Positions 1 to 7,696 of a DNA stretch of 18,097 nt are shown here, piece by piece. The notes beneath the pieces are model-generated. The model was not told where the DNA came from and made no database searches. It saw nothing but the letters and a program-made list of their open reading frames with translations. The translations under genes were made by a program, and so were the position numbers. This DNA is from Enterobacteriaceae bacterium UBA2655. Its GTDB lineage: Bacteria; Pseudomonadota; Gammaproteobacteria; Enterobacterales; Enterobacteriaceae. Positions within the stretch are counted from its first letter, which is position 1; each line of letters begins with the position of its first letter. The stretch is from positions 515-18,611 of the forward strand of contig DENB01000083.1 of NCBI GenBank assembly GCA_002359495.1, read 5' to 3'.

Positions 1-743
1 TCAGCGCAGGCCAGGATGGCGTCCGGCGCCATAAAGCGGAACGCGTCGCCGGCGAATTTAGCCAGCACCTCGGTGGAAACTTTCGCCGGCGCGGTCACCA
101 GACAGCGCCCCTGCAGTTTCGCCAGCATGCCCGCCAGCGCCGATTTGCCGCGTCCGCGCGCGGCGGTGATCACCGCCACGCCCGGTTCCATGTTAATTAA
201 TTGTTGCAGGATAGCCTGCTGCTGCTGCGGCGCCCGACACTGCCATTCAGGCAACGCGGGCAAGGGAGAGGCGCGCAGCGGTTGATGCTGGCGCTGCAAC
301 ACCACCTGCGTATCGGCCAGCAGAGCGGCCTGCAGATGACGCGCGAAATGCGGCGTGGCGATCGCCTGCGCCACGTCCGCCCAGCGCAGGCTGTCCCGAT
401 CAACGCGCTGCGGCCAGCTTTCCCACTCCGGCAACAGCAGCAGCAGCCAGCTGCCGGCACAGAGCGTGCCCGCCAGCGCGGCGAAGGCTTCGGCATGAAA
501 AGCTGAGCGTGCATCGAAAATAGCGTGGCGAAATTCCCGTCCAAGCAGATTGCGCAGCGCGGAGGGCGCGCAATGCGGCGCGGGGAACTGCGAGACGTCG
601 TCGCTTATTGTGATCCAGTCGCCGGAGAGCGCCGCGCGCCAGGCTGACGCCTGGGTCAGGCACCAGGCCGACTCGCCGCTAATGACGCAAAGACGGCGCA
701 CGCCCGCGTGCTGCATGGCACGGCTAACCTCCGGTAAATCCAT
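1..743 (-). CDS. tmcA: tRNA(Met) cytidine acetyltransferase TmcA, N-terminal part (runs off window)
   Basis: TmcA uses acetyl-CoA and ATP/GTP to make N4-acetylcytidine at the wobble base of elongator tRNA-Met. The frame is open from an ATG at 743 to the window edge, giving about 247 residues with no stop. Seen by translating the minus strand: an N-terminal domain with FRHAIFDAR, and a Walker A-like segment TAARGRGKSALAG near residue 203, followed by VTAPAKVSTEVLAKFAG. These match the start of E. coli TmcA (about 670 aa) closely; the helicase and GNAT acetyltransferase domains lie outside the window. The ATG at 743 overlaps the ypfJ stop (TGATG), implying translational coupling. A second ATG at 716 is preceded by GGAGG (732-728) and lines up with an internal Met of the E. 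coli protein, so the exact start is uncertain. The gene sits after ypfJ as in E. coli. Confidence 0.93.
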   Translation of the reverse strand, partial: MDLPEVSRAMQHAGVRRLCVISGESAWCLTQASAWRAALSGDWITISDDVSQFPAPHCAPSALRNLLGREFRHAIFDARSAFHAEAFAALAGTLCAGSWLLLLLPEWESWPQRVDRDSLRWADVAQAIATPHFARHLQAALLADTQVVLQRQHQPLRASPLPALPEWQCRAPQQQQAILQQLINMEPGVAVITAARGRGKSALAGMLAKLQGRCLVTAPAKVSTEVLAKFAGDAFRFMAPDAILACA

Positions 744-1606
744 CAGTTGCTGGCGAAGGTGTTGCACTGGCCGGGATCGCCGCCGTCGTAGCCGCGCTTG
801 AACCAGCTATAACGCTGTTGCGAGGTGCCGTGGGTAAAGCTGTCGGGCACCACGCGGCCCTGACTCTGCTGTTGCAGCCTGTCGTCGCCGATCGCCTGAG
901 CCGCATTCAGCGCCTCCTGCAGATCGCCCGCCTCCAGAATGTTTTGCTGCTGCATATAGTGCCCCCAGACGCCGGCGAAGCAGTCCGCCTGCAGCTCCAT
1001 TTTCACTGACAGCTGATTAGCCTGCGTCCGGCTGGCGTTCTCCTGCATCTGACGAACCTTGGGTTCGATGCCGAGCAGCTTCTGCACATGGTGGCCAACT
1101 TCATGCGCCACCACATAGCCCTGCGCGAAATCGCCGTCCGCGCCGAGCTGGTTTTTCATTTCGTCATAGAATGAGAGATCGATATAGACGGTCTGATCGG
1201 CCGGGCAGTAAAACGGCCCCATTACCGACTGGCCAGTGCCGCATCCGGTGCGCGTGGCGCCGCGATACATCACCAGCTTCGGTGGCTGGTAGGTTTTATT
1301 CATCTGCTTGAACAGGGTGCCCCAGGTATCTTCCGTGGTGGCGAGGATCACCGAAGTAAACTTCGCCGCTTCGTCATCCCGCGGACTGATGCTGCGTTGC
1401 TGCGAGGAAGGCGCGGGCGAACCGCCTCCGGTCAGCAACGGCGTCAGGTCGTAGCCGTAATAGCCCGCGACAGCGACGACGATCAAAATAATAATGCCGC
1501 CTTTGCCGCGCGGCAGCGGAAAACGCATTCCTCCGCCGCCCATGCCGGAAGATTCGCCGCGGCGATCTTCCACGTTGTCGCTTTCGCGACGTCCTTGCCA
1601 ACGCAT
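743..1606 (-). CDS. ypfJ: neutral zinc metallopeptidase YpfJ, membrane-anchored
   Basis: 287 aa, the same length as E. coli YpfJ, and very similar along its whole length. It belongs to the putative neutral zinc metallopeptidase family (Zincin_2 type). Seen: a polar N-terminus ([16 protein letters not shown]), one hydrophobic segment at about 38-52 that should anchor it in the inner membrane, then a domain with the zinc motif HEVGHH at residues 168-173 and a likely third ligand, Glu204 in [12 protein letters not shown]. Two Cys (about 122 and 134) could form a disulfide, which would fit a periplasmic catalytic domain. Start ATG at 1606 has AGGAG about 7 bases upstream. A -10-like TAAAAT lies at 1647-1642 but no good -35 was found. 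It probably forms a unit with tmcA (1-base overlap). The physiological substrate is not known to me. Confidence 0.93.
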   Translation of the reverse strand: MRWQGRRESDNVEDRRGESSGMGGGGMRFPLPRGKGGIIILIVVAVAGYYGYDLTPLLTGGGSPAPSSQQRSISPRDDEAAKFTSVILATTEDTWGTLFKQMNKTYQPPKLVMYRGATRTGCGTGQSVMGPFYCPADQTVYIDLSFYDEMKNQLGADGDFAQGYVVAHEVGHHVQKLLGIEPKVRQMQENASRTQANQLSVKMELQADCFAGVWGHYMQQQNILEAGDLQEALNAAQAIGDDRLQQQSQGRVVPDSFTHGTSQQRYSWFKRGYDGGDPGQCNTFASN

Positions 1607-1675
1607 CTGACGCTCCTTTGCTCTGTATCGGTAATCCGATGATTTTAGTTGCGCGGCAGGCTAAGCACCAGCATG

Positions 1676-1701
1676 AAAAAGGAGAGCCAAGGCTCTCCTT
1701 T
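1676..1701 (-). terminator. Rho-independent terminator after purC
   Basis: Perfect inverted repeat GGAGAGCC / GGCTCTCC (1681-1688 and 1691-1698), flanked by AAA/TTT pairs. On the minus strand it is followed by five T (complement of 1676-1680). It lies 27 bases past the purC stop and before ypfJ, so it separates purC from the ypfJ-tmcA unit. Confidence 0.85.
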
Positions 1702-1727
1702 CTATGCAATGCGTGGCGGACTGGCGA

Positions 1728-2441
1728 TCAGTCGAGCTTGACGCCCAGGCGATGCGCGACCGCTTCATAGGCCTCGACGACGCCGCCCAGGCTTTGACGG
1801 AAGCGATCTTTGTCCATTTTGTCGAGCGTCTCTTTATCCCACAGGCGCGCGCCGTCCGGGGAAAACTCATCGCCGAGCACCACTTCGCCGTTAAACAGAC
1901 CGAACTCCAGTTTAAAATCCACCAGAATCAGACCGGCGTCATCAAACAGCTTGCTCAGCACTTCGTTGGCTTTGTAGGTCAGTTCGCGCATGCGCGCCAG
2001 GTTCTCTCTGCTCACCCAACCGAAGGTTTCGCAATAGGATTCATTGACCATAGGATCATGTTTGGCGTCATCCTTCAGGAAGAGATCGAACAGCGGCGGA
2101 TTCAGGACGATCCCCTCTTCCACGCCCAGACGTTTAACCAGCGAGCCGGCCGCACGGTTGCGCACCACGCACTCCACCGGCACCATCTCCAGCTTTTTCA
2201 CCAGCGCTTCATTATCGGAGAGCAGTGCCTCCATCTGGGTCGGAATGCCCGCTTCCTGCAGTTTGGTCATGATAAAGTGGTTAAACTTATTATTTACCAT
2301 GCCCTTACGGTCAAACTGCTCGATTCGTGCCCCGTCTCCTGCTGACGTATCATTGCGGAATTCGAGTATCAGCAGATCCGGATTGTCGGTGCTGTATACG
2401 GTTTTCGCTTTACCGCGATACAACTCAGCTCGCTTTTGCAT
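1728..2441 (-). CDS. purC: phosphoribosylaminoimidazole-succinocarboxamide synthase (SAICAR synthetase)
   Basis: PurC joins CAIR and aspartate with ATP to form SAICAR in de novo purine synthesis (cytoplasm). Starting at the ATG at 2441 the protein is 237 aa, the E. coli length, beginning [16 protein letters not shown]. An in-frame ATG at 2459 would add six residues not found in E. coli PurC; the 2441 start has GGAG about 8 bases upstream, so it is preferred. Family hallmarks seen: YRGKAKTVY nucleotide-binding loop at the N-terminus, [34 protein letters not shown] and [13 protein letters not shown]. It appears to be a single-gene unit: a bamC terminator lies upstream, its own terminator follows, and a PurR-like box lies 69-84 bases upstream. 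Confidence 0.97.
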   Translation of the reverse strand: MQKRAELYRGKAKTVYSTDNPDLLILEFRNDTSAGDGARIEQFDRKGMVNNKFNHFIMTKLQEAGIPTQMEALLSDNEALVKKLEMVPVECVVRNRAAGSLVKRLGVEEGIVLNPPLFDLFLKDDAKHDPMVNESYCETFGWVSRENLARMRELTYKANEVLSKLFDDAGLILVDFKLEFGLFNGEVVLGDEFSPDGARLWDKETLDKMDKDRFRQSLGGVVEAYEAVAHRLGVKLD

Positions 2442-2483
2442 CTTGTTAACTCCAAACATGAAAGAACTATTCAGCGGCCCCGC

Positions 2484-2500
2484 GCCGCTGCGGCAGCGGC
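2484..2500. other. GC-rich hairpin in the purC leader
   Basis: Perfect inverted repeat GCCGCTG-CGG-CAGCGGC, 7-bp stem and 3-base loop, between the PurR-like box and the purC ATG. Part of a run of GGC/AGC-type triplets (about 2474-2507). It has no T-tract, so it is not an ordinary intrinsic terminator. Whether it affects purC expression is unknown. Confidence 0.5.
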
Positions 2501-2509
2501 AGCGGCGTG

Positions 2510-2525
2510 ACGCAATCGTTTACCT
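2510..2525 (-). promoter_or_regulatory. PurR-like operator upstream of purC
   Basis: ACGCAATCGTTTACCT matches the E. coli PurR consensus ACGCAAACGTTTGCGT at 13 of 16 positions, including the central CG. purC is a known PurR target in E. coli. Position just upstream of purC and downstream of the bamC terminator fits hypoxanthine/guanine-responsive repression. Binding is inferred. Confidence 0.65.
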
Positions 2526-2552
2526 CGCCGCGCGCCATTATGCCAAATTCTC

Positions 2553-2580
2553 AAAAAAAAGGCCGGAGAATCTCTGGCCT
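2553..2580 (-). terminator. Rho-independent terminator after bamC
   Basis: AGGCC (2560-2564) pairs with GGCCT (2576-2580), and GAGA/TCTC extends the stem with one mismatch. On the minus strand it is followed by eight T (complement of 2553-2560). It begins 13 bases after the bamC stop and should end the dapA-bamC transcript before purC. Confidence 0.85.
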
Positions 2581-2593
2581 GAGGCAATTTATT

Positions 2594-3625
2594 TTACTTG
2601 CTTAGCGCGCCCTGCAGTACCGCCACCAGCGCGTCGTTCTGCGACTGGGTCAGCACGTGGCCTTTGGGATCGATAAACTGCAGGCTGCTGCGGTTATCGA
2701 GATCGCCGACCTGCAGTTTGTAATCGCCGTTCGGCAACTGCGGATCTTTGGCGCCGATTTCATCCCAGGTGCTGTCGCCCGGCGCTTTGTAAGTGACGTT
2801 GAGACTGCCCTGCGAACGGTTGCTGTCGGTCACGTCCATGCCTACGCGTTTCAGCGCGGCCGGCAGACGCTGCCAGGCTACGTTGAACGGCGTGCGCAGC
2901 ACCAGCAGCGGCAGACCGGTATCGTCGGCACCGCTCTGCACGTCAATCTGCGCACTGGCGCGGCCTGTCGCCGCATCCCGGCTGGCGCTATCGATCTTAT
3001 CCAGACCTGTGCTGAGATCGTTCAGCATCTGCGCGGTGTAGCGCTGAATCTGCGCCGGCGACGTCACCGTTTTGCCTTCCTGCTGCAGCTCCAGCAGACG
3101 CACTGTCAGCGCCTGCTGATAGTTTTGCGACTGCACGCCGATCTGATAGCGGCCGCGGTACTGGTTATCTTCATCCGCGCGGTTCCACTGCACCCAGTCG
3201 GTGGTCAGCTGTTGATTCGCGTCGTTACGCTGCGCAATCGGGAACTTGTAGGATTGAATGACGTTGGTCACCTGCGGCCAAATCGAGCCGCGGCTGCTGT
3301 CGAGCAACAGTACACCGCTATTGCCGGTAAACTGAGTGCGCGCGCCGTTCATCAACGCCAGCGGCTGGGCGGGCGGACGAATGTCCAGCTGCTTGCCGAC
3401 CGGGCCGTTAAGGTTCGCGCGTGGCACATCGTAATCGCCGTTCTGCAGCGGCAGTATGCTGCCGGCCGGCGCTTTCAGATCCTGCAGTTCGCTGGCCTGC
3501 AGATAAGATTCGTCACCGCTAACCTGACGTTTGTAACGCTGATCGTTCGAACATGCCGCCAGCAGCATGATGGTGGATAACCCCACCATCTTGACTACCG
3601 TTGACTTCTTTACTGAGTAAGTCAT
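2594..3625 (-). CDS. bamC: outer membrane protein assembly lipoprotein BamC
   Basis: BamC (NlpB) is an accessory lipoprotein of the BAM complex that folds beta-barrel proteins into the outer membrane. 343 aa versus 344 in E. coli. Seen: N-terminal signal with lipobox LLAAC and acylated Cys25; a conserved segment after the lipid ([13 protein letters not shown], the unstructured region that contacts BamD in E. coli); then two helix-grip domains, with [18 protein letters not shown] in the first and [24 protein letters not shown] in the second. Start ATG at 3625 has GGGAG about 6 bases upstream. It follows dapA by 14 bases and is likely cotranscribed with it, as in E. coli. Confidence 0.96.
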   Translation of the reverse strand: MTYSVKKSTVVKMVGLSTIMLLAACSNDQRYKRQVSGDESYLQASELQDLKAPAGSILPLQNGDYDVPRANLNGPVGKQLDIRPPAQPLALMNGARTQFTGNSGVLLLDSSRGSIWPQVTNVIQSYKFPIAQRNDANQQLTTDWVQWNRADEDNQYRGRYQIGVQSQNYQQALTVRLLELQQEGKTVTSPAQIQRYTAQMLNDLSTGLDKIDSASRDAATGRASAQIDVQSGADDTGLPLLVLRTPFNVAWQRLPAALKRVGMDVTDSNRSQGSLNVTYKAPGDSTWDEIGAKDPQLPNGDYKLQVGDLDNRSSLQFIDPKGHVLTQSQNDALVAVLQGALSK

Positions 3626-3639
3626 TAAATCTCCCTAAA

Positions 3640-4518
3640 TTATCGCAGACCCGCTTTGATAAGCGCCTGCTCCATTTTCGGACGCGCCGCTTCGGTAAGG
3701 GGCGTCATCGGCAGACGCAGCGCGTCATTCGCGATTAATCCTAGCTGTTTCGCGGCCCATTTAACCGGGATAGGATTGGGTTCACAGAAAAGCGTCTGGT
3801 GCAGATGCATCAGACGCTGATTCAGGCGGCGCGCTTGTGCAAAGTCGCCCTGCCGCGCCAGCGCGCAGAGTTCGACCATTTCGCGCGCGGCGATGTTCGC
3901 CGTCACGGAAATCACGCCTTTGCCGCCCAGTTGCATGAAGTCCAGCGCGGTGCCGTCGTCGCCGCTCACCAGGATGAACTCATCATCAACCAGCTCTTGG
4001 ATCTGGCTCACGCGCGATAAGTTCCCGGTCGCCTCTTTGATTCCGATAATATTTTTGATTTCGGCCAGGCGCGCCACGGTTTCCGGCAGCATGTCGCAGC
4101 CGGTGCGCGACGGGACATTATAAAGCATCTGCGGCAGCGCGGTGCTCTCCGCGATCGCTTTGAAGTGTTGATACAGCCCTTCCTGGGTCGGACGGTTGTA
4201 GTAAGGCGTCACCGTCAGACAGCCGACAACGCCAGAATTTTCAAAGCGTTGAGTGAGGGAAATTCCTTCCGCCGTCGCATTCGCGCCGGTTCCGGCGATC
4301 ACCGGGATACGGCCGTCGGCCAGCTCCAGCGTCGTCATCACCACGTCGCCATGCTCTTCATGGCTCAGGGTGGCGGATTCTCCAGTCGTGCCCACAGAAA
4401 CAATCGCCGCGGTGCCGCTGGCGATATGATACTCAATCAGTTTTTTCAGACTCGCGCGGTCGACATTACCTCTGTCATCCATTGGCGTAATGAGTGCAAC
4501 AATACTTCCCGTGAACAT
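3640..4518 (-). CDS. dapA: 4-hydroxy-tetrahydrodipicolinate synthase
   Basis: DapA condenses pyruvate with aspartate semialdehyde, the first committed step to diaminopimelate and lysine (cytoplasm, homotetramer). 292 aa, identical in length to E. coli DapA. All catalytic residues are visible at the standard positions: Thr44-Thr45 in VGTTGES, Tyr133 and Arg138 in YNVPSRTG, and the Schiff-base Lys161 in GIKEATG. The TIM-barrel C-terminus carries [10 protein letters not shown]. Start ATG at 4518 has GAGGGG about 8 bases upstream. It heads the dapA-bamC unit and is divergent from gcvR. Confidence 0.98.
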   Translation of the reverse strand: MFTGSIVALITPMDDRGNVDRASLKKLIEYHIASGTAAIVSVGTTGESATLSHEEHGDVVMTTLELADGRIPVIAGTGANATAEGISLTQRFENSGVVGCLTVTPYYNRPTQEGLYQHFKAIAESTALPQMLYNVPSRTGCDMLPETVARLAEIKNIIGIKEATGNLSRVSQIQELVDDEFILVSGDDGTALDFMQLGGKGVISVTANIAAREMVELCALARQGDFAQARRLNQRLMHLHQTLFCEPNPIPVKWAAKQLGLIANDALRLPMTPLTEAARPKMEQALIKAGLR

Positions 4519-4547
4519 TGGCGATCCCCTCAGCAGACAAGTGCTTC

Positions 4548-4577
4548 ATGGTACGTTTTACGTCTGGTGAAAAGCAA
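4548..4577 (-). promoter_or_regulatory. candidate sigma-70 promoter for dapA
   Basis: On the minus strand TTGCTT (4577-4572) and TACCAT (4553-4548) are separated by 18 bases, about 30 bases upstream of the dapA ATG. Each box matches consensus at about four of six positions. Assigned by eye. Confidence 0.4.
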
Positions 4578-4599
4578 GCGAGCCACGCCATTACCGCGC

Positions 4600-4633
4600 T
4601 TGTCAGCAGTTTTTTTTATGTTTACCTTATAGT
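4600..4633 (+). promoter_or_regulatory. candidate promoter for gcvR
   Basis: TTGTCA at 4600-4605 is a good -35. A 17-base spacer leads to TACCTT (4623-4628), while a better -10, TATAGT (4628-4633), lies 22 bases away. The AT-rich spacer includes eight T. Only one start signal seems likely, but which -10 is used cannot be told by eye. Confidence 0.35.
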
Positions 4634-4661
4634 TATTAGCGAATAGACAGGACACGCCACT

Positions 4662-5249
4662 TTGCCGCAATCACAGCCCCACCATTTGGTCATCACCGCG
4701 CTTGGCGTTGATCGTCCGGGTATCGTCAACACCATTACCCGCCACGTCAGCAGCTGCGGTTGCAATATCGAAGACAGTCGGCTGGCGATGCTGGGGGATG
4801 AGTTCACGTTTATTATGCTGCTTTCCGGCAGCTGGAACGCCATTAACCTGATCGAATCCACGCTGCCGTTGAAAGGGGCGGAGCTGGAGCTGCTGATCGT
4901 CATGAAGCGCACCAACGCCAAAGCGCGTCCGCCGATGCCCGCCACCGTATTCGTCCAGGTCGAAGTCGCCGACTCGCCGCATATTATCGAGCGCTTTACC
5001 GACCTGTTCGATAAGCATGAGATGAACATCGCAGAGCTGGTTTCCCGCATCAAACCGGCAAAAGCGCAGCTGCCGCCTACGCTCTATATTCAGATTACGG
5101 CGCACAGCCCGGCCAGCGCGGAAGGGTCGTCGATCGAGCAGGCGTTCAATACGCTCTGTACAGAACTGAACGCGCAGGGCACTATCAAACTTTACAGCGT
5201 GATGGACGCGGACGGCGCGGCCGCCGCCAGCCTCAGCCACGCCCCGTAA
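4662..5249 (+). CDS. gcvR: glycine cleavage system transcriptional repressor GcvR
   Basis: GcvR is an ACT-domain protein that binds GcvA and blocks activation of the gcvTHP glycine-cleavage operon when glycine is low. 195 aa versus about 190 in E. coli. Seen: first ACT domain at about 8-85 (HLVITALGVDRPGIVNTITR, SSCGCNIEDSRLAMLGDEFT) and a second at about 95-180 (VQVEVADSPHIIERFTDLF, MNIAELVSR). The start is TTG at 4662, with AGGA at 4649-4652 nine bases upstream; this aligns with the E. coli N-terminus and no ATG fits. The C-terminal tail is Ala-rich and diverges from E. coli. Divergent from dapA. Confidence 0.95.
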   Translation: MPQSQPHHLVITALGVDRPGIVNTITRHVSSCGCNIEDSRLAMLGDEFTFIMLLSGSWNAINLIESTLPLKGAELELLIVMKRTNAKARPPMPATVFVQVEVADSPHIIERFTDLFDKHEMNIAELVSRIKPAKAQLPPTLYIQITAHSPASAEGSSIEQAFNTLCTELNAQGTIKLYSVMDADGAAAASLSHAP

Positions 5250-5295
5250 CCCAGGCGGGCTCCCGACGCGCTGTCAGGCGTAGCGGCCGGAGCTA

Positions 5296-5352
5296 TTTCT
5301 CCACATATCTCTGTTTATAAAGGGTGCGAACGCGCCGGGCTATGTGGTGAAA
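5296..5352. repeat. imperfect inverted repeat between gcvR and bcp
   Basis: CCACATA (5301-5307) pairs perfectly with TATGTGG (5341-5347). Beyond a T/T mismatch, TTTC (5296-5299) pairs with GAAA (5349-5352), giving 11 pairs around a 33-base loop. The loop holds a -10-like TATAAA (5316-5321). No T-tract follows. Could be an RNA stem or a dyad protein site ahead of bcp. Confidence 0.45.
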
Positions 5353-5438
5353 TACCCCCCTGAAGGTGATTAACCGTCTGGCGCTTTTTCGCCTGATGAT
5401 CTATTACCCAAAGCATGAAGAAAAAATGGAGAGTTGTG

Positions 5439-5906
5439 ATGAATCCACTGAAAGCCGGTGACCTTGCACCGAAATTTAGCTTGCCCGATCAGGATGGCGA
5501 ACAAGTAAATTTGACCGACTTCCAGGGACAGCGCGTTCTGGTTTACTTCTATCCGAAGGCCATGACGCCGGGTTGTACCGTTCAGGCCTGCGGCCTGCGC
5601 GACAACATGGATGAGCTGAAAAAGGCGGGCGTTGAAGTGCTGGGCATCAGCACCGATAAGCCGGAAAAACTTTCCCGCTTCGCGGAGAAAGAGCTTCTGA
5701 ACTTCACGTTACTTTCCGATGAAGACCATCAGGTCAGCGAGCAGTTTGGCGTCTGGGGCGAAAAGTCCTTTATGGGTAAAACCTACGACGGCATTCACCG
5801 CATCAGCTTCCTGATCGACGCTGAGGGAAAAGTAGAAAAAGTATTCGACGATTTCAAAACGGCGAACCATCACGATATCGTGCTGGAGTATGTCACCTCA
5901 GCCTGA
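5439..5906 (+). CDS. bcp: thioredoxin-dependent thiol peroxidase Bcp (peroxiredoxin Q)
   Basis: Bcp reduces hydrogen peroxide and organic hydroperoxides in the cytoplasm using thioredoxin. 155 aa from the ATG at 5439 (MNPLKAGDLAPKFSLPDQDG), which aligns with the 156-aa E. coli protein. An upstream in-frame ATG at 5415 would add eight residues; GGAG at 5428-5431 sits 7 bases before 5439, deciding the start. The peroxidatic Cys46 and resolving Cys51 are in TPGCTVQACGLRDN, typical of the atypical 2-Cys PrxQ group. The third Cys of the E. coli enzyme (HQVC) is Ser here (HQVSEQFG). It follows gcvR by 189 bases and probably has its own promoter. Confidence 0.97.
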   Translation: MNPLKAGDLAPKFSLPDQDGEQVNLTDFQGQRVLVYFYPKAMTPGCTVQACGLRDNMDELKKAGVEVLGISTDKPEKLSRFAEKELLNFTLLSDEDHQVSEQFGVWGEKSFMGKTYDGIHRISFLIDAEGKVEKVFDDFKTANHHDIVLEYVTSA

Positions 5907-5915
5907 CCCTTAAGC

Positions 5916-5948
5916 GGGCGCGGCGGCCGTCAAACCGCGCCCTCTTCT
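5916..5948 (+). terminator. GC-rich hairpin terminator after bcp
   Basis: GGGCGCGG (5916-5923) pairs perfectly with CCGCGCCC (5935-5942) across an 11-base loop, followed by a pyrimidine-rich TCTTCTTC. It lies 10 bases past the bcp stop and just before the convergent diguanylate cyclase stop. The tail is not a pure T-run, so efficiency is uncertain. Confidence 0.6.
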
Positions 5949-5952
5949 TCGC

Positions 5953-7533
5953 CTACGCTTCCTGCGTCTCGCCTGCCGCCACTACGCGGTTGCGGCCAGC
6001 GTGTTTCGCCCGGTAAAGCGCCGCGTCCGCCTGCTTCAGGCTCAGCTCCAGCGGAAGATCGTCATCGCGCCGCGCCGCCACGCCGACGGAAAGGGTAATC
6101 TGCCCCACCAGCGGAATGTGAACCTCTTCGATGCTCTGCCGGATACGTTCGGCGATCGCCTGCGCTTCCTCAAGCGAGGTATCGGGCAGCAGCATCAGAA
6201 ATTCCTCGCCGCCGTTACGACACACCACGTCGCTCTGCCGCGCGCCGCTGTACAGCGTTCTCGCCACCTGTTTGATCACCGTATCGCCCACATCATGGCC
6301 CCAGCTGTCGTTGACCTTTTTGAAGTGATCGATGTCCAGCGCCAGCACGGCGAACGGCTGCCGCGTGGTCTGATAAAACGCCAGTATGGCGCTCAGCCCG
6401 CGCCGGTTCAGCAGCTGCGTTAAGGGATCGGTCTGCACCTCCGACTTCAGGCGGCCGATTTTATCCTGCATCAGTCCGATGCCGGTGAGCAGCGCCCGCT
6501 TCACCTGCGCCGCCTCGAAATACCAGGCGTGAATATTGTCGATCTCCTTCGACACCTTGTGGCTGTCCATCTCACTGGCCTTACGCGCCAGCTGCCACAG
6601 CGGCAGCGCGATCAGCCGCGCCAGGATCACCGCCACCAGCAGCGTCAGCAGCGCGAAGGGAACGGCATGGCGGATCACCTTCAGCAGCAGGCCGGTCAGC
6701 GGCTCCAGCGTGGTTTTGGTCGGCTTCAGCGCCACCACCATCCAGCCGGTGGTGGGTACGATGGCGTAGCCCGCCAGCTTCGAACTTTCGTCAGGCAGCT
6801 TCAGCTCAAGAGAGCCGTTGCCCGACGCCTGACGCTGACGGTCGCTGATGATGGCCGGCAGCGTCCGCCCTATCCACTGACCGTTCTGGTGATACAGCAC
6901 CTGATTATTGCGATCCACGACATAGAGCGTGGTGTCGTCACGATAGAATTGTTGACCCAGCAGCGTGTTCAGGATGCTCTTCTTTTTCAAATAGATAGTG
7001 CCGCCGATATAACCGCGATAGCGTCCGTCCGCAGACCAGACCGGCCAGGAAACAAAGACCATCAGGTTATTCGCCGCCGAGAGGGTGGGCTCGCTCACCA
7101 GCGGCTGCCGCTCAGCCAGCGCCTGACGCGCCGCGTTGCTGGTAAGCTGCGTTCCCTGCAGCATCAGCGACTCCGGCGAAATCGCTTTGACGTAGCCGTT
7201 GGTATCGACAATCGCGACCGAGTTGAAGCTGGCGGTCTGCTCCCGCAGACGGCTCACTTCGCTCTGACGCAGCTCGGCGTTATCGAAATCGTTCGCCAGC
7301 CGCGCGGCGCTGTAGTGCAGCTGCGACTGGGCCAGCTTAAAAAACAGCTCCGTGGTGGCGGCAAGCTTGGTGGCGTAGGCGCGATTGGCTTCCAGCGTGT
7401 TGTCGATCAGCACCATGCGCTGAACGCGCCAGGTGGCGTAGATCGCATTGACCAGCGTAATCGCGATGCTGGTAATGGCCAGTAGGGCGATCAGCGTGCG
7501 CAGATCGCTTTTGGGGCGCAAGCGCCCTAGCAT
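5953..7533 (-). CDS. membrane diguanylate cyclase with periplasmic dCache-type sensor domain
   Basis: Makes cyclic di-GMP from two GTP. 526 aa. Seen: transmembrane helix 1 at about 11-33; a periplasmic region of about 250 residues with dCache-like features (VAIVDTNGYVKAISPES, YIGGTIYLKKKSIL, LYVVDRNNQVLYH, GYAIVPTTGWMVV); transmembrane helix 2 at about 286-309; a HAMP-like linker; and a GGDEF domain from about 365 (DPLTQLLNRRG, LALDIDHFKKVNDSWGHDVGD). The active-site motif is GGEEF (441-445), a functional variant. The product-inhibition site RxxD (RQSD, 432-435) lies exactly five residues before it, so both catalysis and feedback control look intact. There is no EAL domain. It is a single gene, convergent with bcp. 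The start ATG at 7533 has only a weak ribosome site. The ligand is unknown; I do not recognise a named orthologue. Confidence 0.93.
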   Translation of the reverse strand: MLGRLRPKSDLRTLIALLAITSIAITLVNAIYATWRVQRMVLIDNTLEANRAYATKLAATTELFFKLAQSQLHYSAARLANDFDNAELRQSEVSRLREQTASFNSVAIVDTNGYVKAISPESLMLQGTQLTSNAARQALAERQPLVSEPTLSAANNLMVFVSWPVWSADGRYRGYIGGTIYLKKKSILNTLLGQQFYRDDTTLYVVDRNNQVLYHQNGQWIGRTLPAIISDRQRQASGNGSLELKLPDESSKLAGYAIVPTTGWMVVALKPTKTTLEPLTGLLLKVIRHAVPFALLTLLVAVILARLIALPLWQLARKASEMDSHKVSKEIDNIHAWYFEAAQVKRALLTGIGLMQDKIGRLKSEVQTDPLTQLLNRRGLSAILAFYQTTRQPFAVLALDIDHFKKVNDSWGHDVGDTVIKQVARTLYSGARQSDVVCRNGGEEFLMLLPDTSLEEAQAIAERIRQSIEEVHIPLVGQITLSVGVAARRDDDLPLELSLKQADAALYRAKHAGRNRVVAAGETQEA

Positions 7534-7609
7534 GGCGTAAACGCCACGGTGAAATTTTTCATCTTAAGTGTGCCTGACTCTGTTGTTTTTGTAGGTTGTC
7601 TTTTGCTGA

Positions 7610-7639
7610 TGTAGCGGAAGTGATTCTACACGTGCTACA
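7610..7639. repeat. hairpin upstream of the diguanylate cyclase gene
   Basis: TGTAGC (7610-7615) pairs with GCTACA (7634-7639), with an inner GTG/CAC pair (7620-7622 with 7629-7631). On the minus strand the loop contains TAGAAT (7628-7623), which could serve as a -10 for the cyclase, though no convincing -35 was found. Confidence 0.45.
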
Positions 7640-7658
7640 GAGTTTAGAAACGATCCTT

Positions 7659-7680
7659 CAGGTCGGCACACCTGTTTTTC
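7659..7680 (+). terminator. terminator-like hairpin on the plus strand, no gene assigned
   Basis: CAGGT (7659-7663) and ACCTG (7670-7674) form a 5-bp stem followed by TTTTTC on the plus strand. Both flanking genes run on the minus strand, so this polarity does not fit either. It may end an unannotated plus-strand transcript, or serve merely as a hairpin after the phosphodiesterase gene. Confidence 0.4.
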
Positions 7681-7696
7681 AAAGATTACGCTGGCG

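Noticed and set aside
2657..3580. Plus-strand open frame of 307 codons opposite bamC
   Set aside because: Shadow of a conserved gene; no recognisable family and unusual composition.
6529..7485. Plus-strand open frame of 318 codons opposite the diguanylate cyclase
   Set aside because: Same shadow pattern, with Arg/Gln-rich low-information translation; the minus strand is plainly coding.
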